Shown piece by piece: positions 9,641 to 20,132 of a stretch of DNA of 64,000 nt. Source of the DNA: Berberis thunbergii (taxonomy: Eukaryota > Streptophyta > Magnoliopsida > Ranunculales > Berberidaceae). The stretch covers positions 186,001 to 250,000 of the forward strand of contig QNQO01009167.1 in the NCBI GenBank assembly GCA_003290165.1, read 5' to 3'. The translations under genes and the position numbers were made by a program. Position 1 is the first letter of the stretch; the number at the start of each line of letters is the position of its first letter. A model generated the notes under the pieces. The model made no database searches and was not told the origin of the DNA. It saw nothing but the letters and a program-made list of their open reading frames with translations.

Positions 9641-12600
9641 AAGTAACTAATCCATTTGAATTCAGTATAGCGGAAGAGCAAGGGGAGAATCTTTGTATGT
9701 GAAAGATAAAGCTTTTTTCAATTGGTACAGAATTAAGATATAGCCAAGGTTGTAACTTTCTCATTTCATTTCTGTTATGTATACTACTTGTTCTTACTGC
9801 CAACTTGGATGATTGGGGTATGTACTTAAATTGCTGTAGTCCCTGCTTTGAACTCAACTCAGGGAAACTTCGATGCTTTATTTTCTTCTCGCTTGATTTC
9901 TGAGAGAAATGGAATGGAGACTGACATTTTCTACTTGCAGTTGACAATACTATCAGTACAAAGGGCACTACAACTGATTCTGTCATTTTATCTGGAAACA
10001 GGTTCACATCGTTATGGAACTGTTACTGTTGTTGCAAACATCAACTGGTTGATTCATTTAATTTCCGTTGAAGGTGTTATTTCCCTTATCTTTTTCAACC
10101 CTTCTTTCTTCTTTTATGGGCCCTGCAAATACTTCTGGGTCATAGCAGCAGCATGGAGCAAGCGAATGATGGTTCTCAAACAGATTTTAGAGGGTTAATT
10201 TGTCTGATTGAAACATATAGTTGGATTGTACACTCTCATGGTAAGGATGAGTTTGAGAAGTGTTCCTTCTGTATAGATATCGATTTCCAATATTTTGACG
10301 AGTGTCAGTGAGAAGTAACAATTCTTTCTGATTCTGGAGGTCGAGACGTTTTTGTTTGTGGATATCACTTGACCTTCTCATGGTTTATAGGAATTTCTTA
10401 TGGAAATGAAAGATTCATCAAGGGTGAAGATTTCTACTTGCATTTCATTGCAAACTTTGCTGCCCGCTGTAGTTGTTGCAGCACCAGAGCGTCTGCTTTT
10501 ACATAGTGAGAAATGGCTCTTTGGAGACATTTTGCGATGGTGAAAACCTCATGGAAGTGGTGAATCACTGAGTAGATGGGTTTGAAATCGCAGTGCGTTA
10601 ACTTGCCCACTGAATAATGATGAACAACATAATACCAAGTTGAACTTGGAAATCTTGGAATGTCATGGAAATCATTGTTAGTTCCTTCATCATTTGGACA
10701 GAAAGAAGCAGGTGTTGGAAGGACTCCTTGAAGTTGTTGCGCGAGAGAGTTCTTTGGTAACAAGTTGACAACAAAGCAAAGATGATGTGACAAGTAAGAA
10801 GATGAGAGAACATCCATCAAAGATTCTAAGTCAAAATTCTGGCCAAGTCATGTGGAAATCGTTCAAACCTAGAAAATCTTGGAATTTTTCTAATATAAGT
10901 AAAAGCAGTTAATGAAAAGTATACCACAAATAAAAACACATGTACAAATTGAAAGGTTTAGTTTGTGAACCTCCTGTCTTTCACCATTTTCTTCATCGGA
11001 CCTAGTAAGGAGTTACTGTTAGTGTGCTTTTTACGAGCATTTAAACATACTAATTGGAAGACGAGAAATTAGACGTTCCTCTAAGATGGCTGAATTATTC
11101 ATTGGTGATATTTTAACTTTCCACTTTGTTCCTGATCAGATTGACTAAACAAATATTTGTGATCATGACTGACTAAATACGTGTGCAACTCATGTCCACA
11201 ATTTCAATGTGCATAATTCAAGTTGCGGGGTATTTGAAAAAAATAATAAAAATTCTAAATTGTGTGCTCATTTTTGTAAGTAGCCATCAAGGACAAAATG
11301 AGAAGTTAAGATACATTTGTGCAAGCATCCAACGATCTAGGAGATTTGTCGAATATCCATCTTCTAGTGGGTATGTCAAATTATGAAGCACGGGGATGGC
11401 TATGATGCATTAAAAAATATCTAAGGGTTGAGGTTAATCGACAAATTAAGGTTTTACGATAAAAGCACATCTTTGTGGAAGGGAATGTTACTTTGTTTAG
11501 AAGCTCCTCTCTGCTCAAATGTGAATACTTTCATGTTCGCCAATCTTTATAGTATCCTACCGATGCAGTTGTTGATTGATTCATCTTCCGTGTCACATAA
11601 TCAAGTAAGCTTCACAAAAACCTTCTAGATCTATACAAACCAAAATTTTGGCTTCTTGAATGTAATTAATTTATTTTAACAATTTGTTGGTGAAAATGGT
11701 TTTGATGACAACCTCAGATGCCAAGGTGAATAACAGCCATTGGTGTTGTAATCATAGTCACATAAATTTCTATTTTCAACTTCTCGTGATGCACATGTGT
11801 TTTTCCCCTTCTTTTAGAGTTGAGTATGGGTTTTTAAGCAGCTATCTTTTTTGTCAAGAAGATCCACTCCACCCATATTAAAAATTTGTCATTTGTGCTT
11901 GACTGAGCAAGAATGGAGAGGAAAATTTGTTCTATTGAACAAAATCATTTGGGATCTTCAAGGCGTCCTTCTGTCTTGGTTTCTCTAGCCCAACTCAACC
12001 ATTTCCCCCTCAATTCATCATCTCCAATCGCTTTCTCCTCCATTTTGAAGTGTTTAGGATCATGGTTTTGCAAATTTCAGACTAACTGGGGAGAATGGAG
12101 ATGTTGAAGGAGGGCAGTGATTTTACAAATGAGGATGACGAAGTTGCTTCTTCAAGCTCATAAAGGGGGAAATATATGAGTATTATCCAAAAATCACAAA
12201 AAGTTTAATTTCTCCATTTTAAAATATTAGGTCTAAGAGTTGCAACGATTCTTGATAGAACTTTCCATTTCGCAATAAAACTTGTGAAACTGTGATTTCG
12301 ATGATGTTTATTTTTAGTTTTGATACCAAGTTTTGTCTAAGATGAGTTTTTTTTTTTTAAATTTATTTTGAATGCAAATGATGTTATATTATCACTTGCT
12401 GTAGTAACTTTTGTTTAATGTACATTTTTTTTTTCCCGAAATGACCTAATTATTATTATTATTATTATTATTTTTATGAGTACATTTTCACATTTTCAAA
12501 ATGATTAACCTGTGACATCTCCCTATTTTCAAAATGTCCACCCTAAGTCATCCTTTTATTTGTAAAACACACACACACACAGAGTTAATGTTATACAAAT

Positions 12601-13104
12601 TTAACTATTAAGCTTGTGACGCATGATATCACAAATCTAAATACAAATCCTATCAGCTGCATTTTGAATAGTTGGTTTGAGTCTTGTCCTTTGCATTTAA
12701 AGAGGAACTAAGAGGATCCTTAAGGTGTAAAACCCCAGCGAAGAATGTGTGCAAGCATAATGCAAATGCTTGAGAAAAATTGGGGAATGTCATGTGCACC
12801 CAATTCTTCAATAATTGAGCCCCAACTATAAAAGGAAAAAGGAAAAAAAAAATATTGACAATAAATATTATATTAATTAAAAATCTGTACAAGAACGAAG
12901 GGAACAGCCCGACCTTCATTCATCAATTCTTGAAGGCTGGTATTAAGTATTTGAATAGCTTTATTATAGACCAAACTAACATGATAATGCTTTACTGTAT
13001 TGATGCCTAAGTGTTGAAACTGATCTAGAAAGTCATCGACTTGATAAGACTTCATCTTCTTTCGGCTGTGAACTCAAGACTTGAGCAATGCTACCTAAAC
13101 TCTT
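9641..13104. other. PP1 3' flank and unassigned DNA
   Basis: The first few hundred bases may hold the PP1 3' UTR. No gene is recognised beyond it. Open frames at 9528-10007 (minus), 10434-10820 (minus, 128 aa) and 12873-13055 (minus) match no family I know. Microsatellites: TTA repeats near 12450-12474 and AC repeats near 12569-12582. Confidence 0.5.
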
Positions 13105-13741
13105 TGTTGGAGTTGGGTTGGCTCAACTTAGTTCTATATCAAATAAGGAGCTAAAGTGAAGTGAAGTATATAAGTGATTGAATGTGTGTCAATAAGTGAC
13201 GAGGCATTTTGGGGGCAATTGAATAGTAAGCCCCATTTGTAGTAAAAACCCCACACTCGAGGGGAAACGAGTGTAATATCATTGCTTAAGACATGTCTGT
13301 GATTTCGGTTGCTTGAGACATGTCCGTGATTTCGGGAGGCTTTGATTGCTTCACTCCCGAACCTAACAAGTGGTATCAATATCATTGTTTGAGACATGTC
13401 CGTGATTTCAGAAGACTTTGATTGCTTCAATCCCAAACTTAACAAGCGGTATTAGAGCTGATGGTTCGACCTTAGGCTTGGCAAAAGTTGAAAGTGCACG
13501 TTGAGGTTGATCTTATCCCCGACGCTAGGGTAGGCTCAATAAGTTTTGCCAAGGTGGAGATTGTTGGAGTTGGTTTGACTCAACTTAGTCCCATATCAAC
13601 TGAGGAGCCAAAGTGAAACGAAGTATATAAGTGGTTGATGTGCGTCAATAAGTGACGAGATCTTGAGGTACACGTTGAGGCATGCAAGTTGGAAGTGCAC
13701 ATTGAGGTGGAGCTTATCCCTAGAGCCAGGATAGGCTCAAT

Positions 13742-14400
13742 TAGGGATGGGCATCCCATCCCGATCCCGTCTCGTCCTGATCTAGAGTGGAATGGGATTG
13801 GGATGAAGATTTTCAATCCCGCCCATCTCGTCCCGAATCGAATTTTTTAATATTTAATATGAAATATGTAGTATGAAACTATTTGTTGACATGACTTTTA
13901 TTTGTTGTTTTATTTATTGACATGACTATTTTATTCTCACAAACTTCCATGCGACTCACTTAGATAATGAATCTAACTCAAACCCTCTCCCTTCTTTTTT
14001 TCATTTTCTTAACACTTGACAACAACAATGTGTGCTTCTCGTAGTTTTTAAATAACAAACCCATTGATCATTTTGTTGGCAATGTACACAAAAATGGCTA
14101 TCTTCAATAGTGGTTCTAAAAAAAGGAGTAAAACTAATGAAATGGGAAAATAATAATCAATGCCTTAAAGTTATATAGTTGTTTTTATAGTTGTGTGTTT
14201 GGTAAACCCAAAATTTTCAATCTTGCATTTTAAATTTTCAATCCAAAATTTAGTACATGCTCATCCCGTCCCAAACCCGTTTGGGATGGGACGAAGTCCG
14301 GATGAAGTCAATCCCGTCCCGTCCTGTCTCAATCCCGAATAAACGGGATGAAATAGGGATGAAGTCCATCTCGTCTCATCCCGTCACGTGTCCACCCCTA
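13742..14400 (+). mobile_element. hAT non-autonomous element, GGGATGGGA family (intact)
   Basis: 659 bp with termini TAGGGATGGGCA and TGTCCACCCCTA, flanked by a perfect 8-bp duplication GGCTCAAT (13734-13741, 14401-14408). The neighbouring TRIM internal copy at about 13530 gives the uninterrupted target (GGCTCAATAAG). Ends are rich in CGGGATGGGA-type words; the core is AT-rich and non-coding. It is a sister of 1473-2134 and must have been moved by a transposase encoded elsewhere. Confidence 0.9.
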
Positions 14401-15298
14401 GGCTCAATAAGTTTCGCCAAGGTAGAGATTGTTGAAGTTGAGTTCACTCAACTTAGTCCCACATCAACTAAGGAGCCAAAGTGAAGTGAAGTATATAAGT
14501 GGTTGGATGTGTGTCAAAAAGCGACGAGACCTTTTTGGGGCAATTAAATAGTTGAGTCTCGTTCGTAGTTAAAAACCTTACACCTAAGGAGAGACGAGTG
14601 TCTATGTTGGGGACAAGATCGTTGTTTGAGACATGTCCACTACACCATAAAGGGGTTTTTGTTATAGCTCTTCCATGTTGCTAAAATGAGATGATGCTAA
14701 TATTTGTATCATCAACTAACCCATACTAATGAAATAATTGTATCATCAGCCAACCTATACTAATGGAATAATTGCAACATGGAAAAACTAATACTAAATT
14801 TTATGTATTTACATACACTAGCTAATACTAATTTTAAATGAAATTGATTCTCAATTTTGCTTTGTATCATGTAGAAGCTGTAGCTAATTTAAAATATTTT
14901 TCAAATAAAAAATGGATGACACACATCCAAAATTAGGCAAAACTATGACCTAAACACCGAAGCTTTTGGAGTGCTGCTCATTTTCCCCACATCCTTTTAT
15001 CAGCTTTTCGATTCAACATGTTTTCATCAAGGGCTCTCATTAAGAAAAATGATAGCAAAACATATAAAATAATCAAAACTCTCCAATCAGAGACATCTCA
15101 CTTGTGCTAACATTGTATTTTATTAAACTGCATATGAATGTCTTGTACTGTTATCAAAATAGCATACCAAGTGCAATCTGAAAATATATTATTGAAACAA
15201 AACAAATACCAAAAGTCATACAACCAGGAAGCTCAATACATGCAATTACACTAGTTTGTGGGGTAGATAAACTAAGAAAAGATTTATAGCTTTGGCAC

Positions 15299-15853
15299 TG
15301 ATAACTGGGAACTCGCAGTACTCCCTGTTGCTAGGATCTTCTTCTCATTTAATTTTGAGATGGCAATAGGATCAAAATCTGCAAAAAACTTCCCTGCAAA
15401 AACAAGATACATCAGAAAAGAATACAAGAGCTCTAGGCTTGTCATTGACTGAGCTACAAACCAAACACAATTTACGGTTGCCCATTCAACTTTGCACGTT
15501 TTGAATGGTAAAAAACTGATCTAGCTAACAATTTAAGGAAAAGTCTGATGATCAACTTCTTACACAATTAGCTTCATTACAAAGAGTAGGATAGGTACCT
15601 AAATATGTGCCTTTTATTGAGAATGGTTGGCCATGACAGCTCAACCAAAACACCTGACAAGACGAGCAACTCAAACAATTTTCTGCAGATGGTGAATAAT
15701 ACTGCTACCTAAGAACCTTTCTTTTGATGAAACTTTATCATGAAAATCATAGAATTCTGGAATTATAGAATACAAAAAAATATAAGGAATTATACTTGTC
15801 ATCATGGACCAGAACTCCCCATTTTTCATCATGAAAAGCAACATAACATGGAT
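15299..15853 (-). pseudogene. DNA-3-methyladenine glycosylase I exons (captured fragment)
   Basis: Three consecutive exons of a plant Tag-like glycosylase, a base-excision repair enzyme that removes 3-methyladenine. Exon 15853-15796 encodes PCYVAFHDEKWGVLVHDD, 15682-15599 encodes KLFELLVLSGVLVELSWP and on to NKRHIF, and 15393-15299 encodes KFFADFDPIAISKLNEKK to GSTASS. Splice AG/GT signals are kept at each junction and all three exons are free of stops. The N-terminal part and the downstream catalytic helix-hairpin-helix half are missing, so the product could not be an active enzyme. Its position between CACTA ends indicates transposon capture. Confidence 0.8.
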
Positions 15854-16207
15854 CTGTTGAAGGCAAAAAAGGAAACAAGTAGTCACTAAAAGTAAAACTT
15901 TCAAATAAAATAATTTAGAATTACATCATTCTGTGATGAATTACAAGCTAACATGATAGCCCCCCTCGAAATAATTTGGTCATAGACATCTATACATGAT
16001 ACGTCATTCTGACATTGTATGTTTTAAATCCAAAGTAAAAATGTGTTTTAGCAAAGAAACTACAACATAGAAACACTCAACAGTTGGCCTTGAAAAAACA
16101 CAGAATTGGACCACTGATGCTAACTTCCACCATCAGTTGGAACACTTTAACACCTATCTTAATATGAAAGGTATGATCATTGACTTTTCAGTCTTTACTT
16201 TCTCAAA

Positions 16208-17316
16208 CTAGACTTTAACTTTGCTGCAATACTCCCTATTAGTTTCATCTCCAGCCAAAAAATCTAGTGCATGTTGGTGCCATCCTATAACGGGACAAGG
16301 GCAGATGATAAGTAAAACATAGCAGACCACAATCAAAGGAAGAATCAAACAAGTGGAAAATACCTTTCCATGGATGGTGTCTTTTATCACATCCACAGCC
16401 CCAACTCCATTAGCGGAGTGGTGGTAGAGATGCAGTTTCAGCCCTAGATGATGTTGACGACTGCTCTCTTCCTCCTAAGTTGTTTCATGCTCATCTCCAT
16501 CCCCTTGAAGCTAAGGTTGAGACCGAGACTGAGCTGCTTTTGGCTGAACATTAGTAGCAGTAAAAACGACATTCTTAACAACAAAGCCAAAATAATAATC
16601 CCACTCGTTAAAAGCTTGCATGCAACATGTAGTATCTAAACAGGCCTGCTTGCAAGAGATAATCTCACTCGTAAGTATCTCTTGCTAAATTAACAAAATG
16701 ATGTGGGGCTCTTTTCATTGGAAGAAGTATGCCCAATTAACACACCACAGTAGTGCAACTTACTTCACAAAGTATAGGTAGCAAGGCAGATAGGAGTATT
16801 TATGCATATCTAGAACTTCTGACATTAAAATATGATCTGAAATGAGGTCCACAAATATATTACAGACATACAATTTTAACTACAATACATCAACTTAAAA
16901 AAGGAACAATCAAACCCATTTAATTGTTTTTTCTTCCCCATTCATGTAGAATATAGAAACCGACCTCCAAGCCTTTTCAAATTGAACGGAGGCTCACATA
17001 TACCAAGAAAAGTAGGTTCTAAACAGGCTTAATCTCACCTTTAAGCAACCAAATACAAATTCTGCTGGCGCAATCTTAAACTTGCAGAACTCCCCAATAA
17101 AACGTATATTCCTTATCTTAGTTTCGATATTCATTTGGTCTTGAAGCATAATGATAAGAGTGTAAATGCTTGGAATATAGAAATAATATTGTACTTGCTA
17201 TTTATATAAAGAAAAGAAAGATCAGCAAATAATGAATAATTCAAAATACACTTGACGCACAGGTAAAGCAATTGCTTTCATTAGAAGTAGTAATTCAAAT
17301 GCTAAATAGACCTTCT
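16208..17316. other. CACTA interior without recognised gene
   Basis: Between the glycosylase fragment and LINE copy A. A possible exon on the minus strand at about 16208-16290 (reads G-W-H-Q-H-A-L-D-F-L-A-G after an AG) has exon-like composition, but I cannot name the family. The rest is AT-rich and non-coding as far as can be seen. Confidence 0.35.
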
Positions 17317-19473
17317 TATTTATTTATTTATTTTTATTCAAATTGGGATGTTGACCCATTTTATTCATTTAAAATCCACGCCCGAAGGCTACATGACTGA
17401 CCCTATAGGGTTAACTAAAAAGCTGATACAAAACTCTCACAAAAGAAATGATTCACCAATACAAGCCTAGACAAACTCAGTCTTTGTACCTTTTGTTTTC
17501 TTTCCTCGTTCTATTGGATTTTCGGGGACAAAAGCTGATATCTTTGGTGTGGCGCCTCTGATTCATCTTTCTGTCTGACATAGCCCCTAAATCCAAATCA
17601 CTATTCGCTGCCTGTGGACCAAGCTCAGATTCTGAGTTGACTTCATCACTATCCTCACTAGAACTTTCGAGCATACTGAGATCCAATTTCGGTGGTCGAA
17701 GTAGCCTATTTTCTTTGAACAAAGATATAGCCGTATTCAAGTGGTCTTCGACTCTTTTATAATCGGGGGAAGTTTTGTTAGCGTATTTGTCAAAATGTCT
17801 CTTTAACCTGAGCAAAGACTGAAAATCATCATCCGAGGGTTCCGACACTTGCTGACCCTGCATAGCATCCCCTAGCTCTGTGCTAGTAGCACCGAGGTGC
17901 CCCCCCCAGAGGAGTAACTGAAGCCAATTGTGCGACTGAATTCCAATATCACCAGGTTCCATATGATAAGGTTGTTTAATGTCCGGTGCTTCAAGTACTA
18001 CTGCGTTCACTAAAGTTTCGTCATCTTGTACAATCCCAGCATTTGCTGGAACCCCTACCTTCCGGTCATGCACCTTGTCACCACTATGAACGTGAGGCTA
18101 AGCACCAATGTAAGCGCCACTGCCAGCACCATTGCCAGCGCCATAGACAAAACCACTGTCGACGTGATCATCTTCAACTACTACGTCCTCCTTTGTTGGC
18201 CCGGAGTTGCTGCCTGGAATCATTGCATTTATCTGTAGAGAAGCATTCCCACTGCTCTTCGTTTTCCTTGGGCTAGAGATCCCGACATCCCCGCCTACAG
18301 CCTTGATCGAAACCCCCTGCGCTCTCTGCGGCCTTGAGTTGCTATGTGAAGCATTATCACATTCCTGCAGAAAAGCTTGGCCATTCGCATTTTTCCTAGG
18401 GATCAACTTCTTTGGATCATCATCTACAGCATGTGATGTTTTGTTCACCAAATCAAATTGTTATATTGGTGATGCTACGTGCTCTGCAGAAGCAGAGCGT
18501 ACATGCTTTCCTCTGAGCGCGACTTGCGCTGACGAAACAAGCTCTGTTGTTGGCAGAACACACTCTGGCTGGGACGAAGCAAGCCCTGAAGTTGTCTCGC
18601 CTTGTTTTTCAATCGCTTTTTCAATCTCAACAGCTGTGTACCCCGCCTCAAGAAGTCCTTCCTCCGTTGTTTCTGGCTCTACCATGTCACTGACTGTAGC
18701 CGTCTCCTTACTAGGCAATTGATTATTCATTAGATTACTCTCATCTTCAACTATGTGCTCCGTAAGTGACTCGAATTTGTTTGACATGACATTCCCCGAA
18801 TCTTTAACCATCGGCCTCTCAGCACCAACTCCCTCCTGGATTCCCTCACCCTGATTATTCTTTACACCACTAGTGCCAGCTTCTGGCTTTGAAACTTTAT
18901 TTTGTTTGACCACTAGGACATATTGTTGCTTGGGGACTTTGGCTTCCACCTTTTCTTTCTCAGTCTTCTCTTCTTTCACCAAGTTGGGTGTTCTCACATT
19001 GCCCTTATGACCTAACTTTTTTTTGCAATAATCCTCCTGATGCCCTAGCAATGAGCAATAATCACAATATTTGAAACCCGGGTATTCAATCTTTTGCCAA
19101 AATCCCCTATTGTTAAATCTATCTATCCAAATTCTACTCGGTAACTTTTCCTTCAAAGTCATCTCCACGCAAACACAGGCATAACCCGGGCGTGAAAGAC
19201 ATCGAGTATGATCATCCAAGCGCAAAAAGACACCTAAAGAGTTCACAATAGCTTTCAAAAGAGGGGGATGAAATAAATGCAAAGGCAAGTTAGACAACTC
19301 TACCTATAGTGGAACCGATATCTGATCTGCTTTCAGACTGAAACCATCATGCTAGCAGAAAGCTTTGAATTGAAATCCCCGAATCAAGAACGAGTCCCTT
19401 GCCAAGACTGTCTTTGCTTCCGCCTCAAATTGAAGTCGGACAAGAACATGACGTTGATCTAGCAAACCTATAA
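17317..19473 (-). mobile_element. LINE (L1-type) copy A, 5'-truncated, ORF1 only
   Basis: On the minus strand this insertion ends in an A-rich tail (TATTTATTTATTT on the plus strand, from about 17317) and is flanked by an 11-bp duplication ACCTTCTTATT (17310-17320 and 19474-19484; tail and duplication overlap slightly). The 5' end at 19473 lies inside ORF1, by comparison with copy B, which is the normal outcome of target-primed reverse transcription. The 3' region after ORF1 is only about 140 bp and includes a CCTTCGGGCG stem-like motif. There is no reverse transcriptase. Confidence 0.85.
17477..19473 (-). pseudogene. LINE ORF1 (DUF4283 / zinc-knuckle RNA-binding protein), copy A
   Basis: One reading frame runs from the truncated 5' end to the stop at 17477, interrupted by in-frame stops near 18458 and 18097 and one upstream near 19303. 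The N-terminal part matches the end of the DUF4283 nucleic-acid-binding domain (LPLHLFHPPLLKAIVN). Then comes a CX2CX4HX4C zinc knuckle (C-D-Y-C-SLLG-H-QEDY-C), a long acidic, Ser-rich tail, and the basic C-terminus RKSNRTRKENKRYKD. ORF1 binds LINE RNA in the transposition particle. Confidence 0.85.
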
Positions 19474-19484
19474 ACCTTCTTATT

Positions 19485-20132
19485 GATCAAGTAGTTGAAC
19501 TCGTCCTCCAAATTTTGTCATTCAACTACAAGTCAATCCAGGGGTTGTTATTCAACTGAAAGTCAATATGTTTATTTCTTTCAAGTTTCAACTGCAATTC
19601 TTGCGTGCTTGCTGGTTGCTATAAATTATCTTTTACCGTGGTATACAATTATTAGTGCAAACTGTAAAAAGATAACCCCTTGAAGGAATGTCAGTCAAGT
19701 CGTTGGGAATTCTTGTTAAGGTTTGATTACCATATAATACACATCATACCACAAATTAAAATCCCATACGTCAACATCTTTATCGCACACCTCTTTACTA
19801 AATAAGACTAAAAACAAGAACTGAAATAACTATTTGCATCATGTCGATGTGCTATATGCAACTAATAATGTTACTAGTTATTATCATGGTGGGCGGTTGT
19901 GAAACTCAATTGGAAAGATGAAAAATTGGGGAAGAGAAAAAGTCACGTGACGCCCTACCCCTCTTAAAGGTACTAGAGTTTTGGAAGGTTGTATGATGAA
20001 TAGTGTCTAGTCTATCAAAAGGTGATGGTTGCATCAGAATGTGTCCCACATGCTAGGCAGAAGGATGGATAGCTAATAAAGATTCTTAATTATGAACATA
20101 TGTTATTCTAAAACATTGAGATTGTTTTCAAA
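19485..20132. other. Spacer between LINE copies
   Basis: AT-rich CACTA interior. It includes a short direct repeat of CATTCAACTACAAGTCAAT / TATTCAACTGAAAGTCAAT near 19518 and 19549. No gene seen. Confidence 0.5.

Noticed and set aside
10434..10820. 128-codon minus-strand frame
   Set aside because: No motif recognised and no splice or promoter support; kept only as part of an unassigned stretch.
15299..15853. Functional DNA glycosylase gene
   Set aside because: Only three exons, without the catalytic helix-hairpin-helix half; it sits inside a CACTA element.
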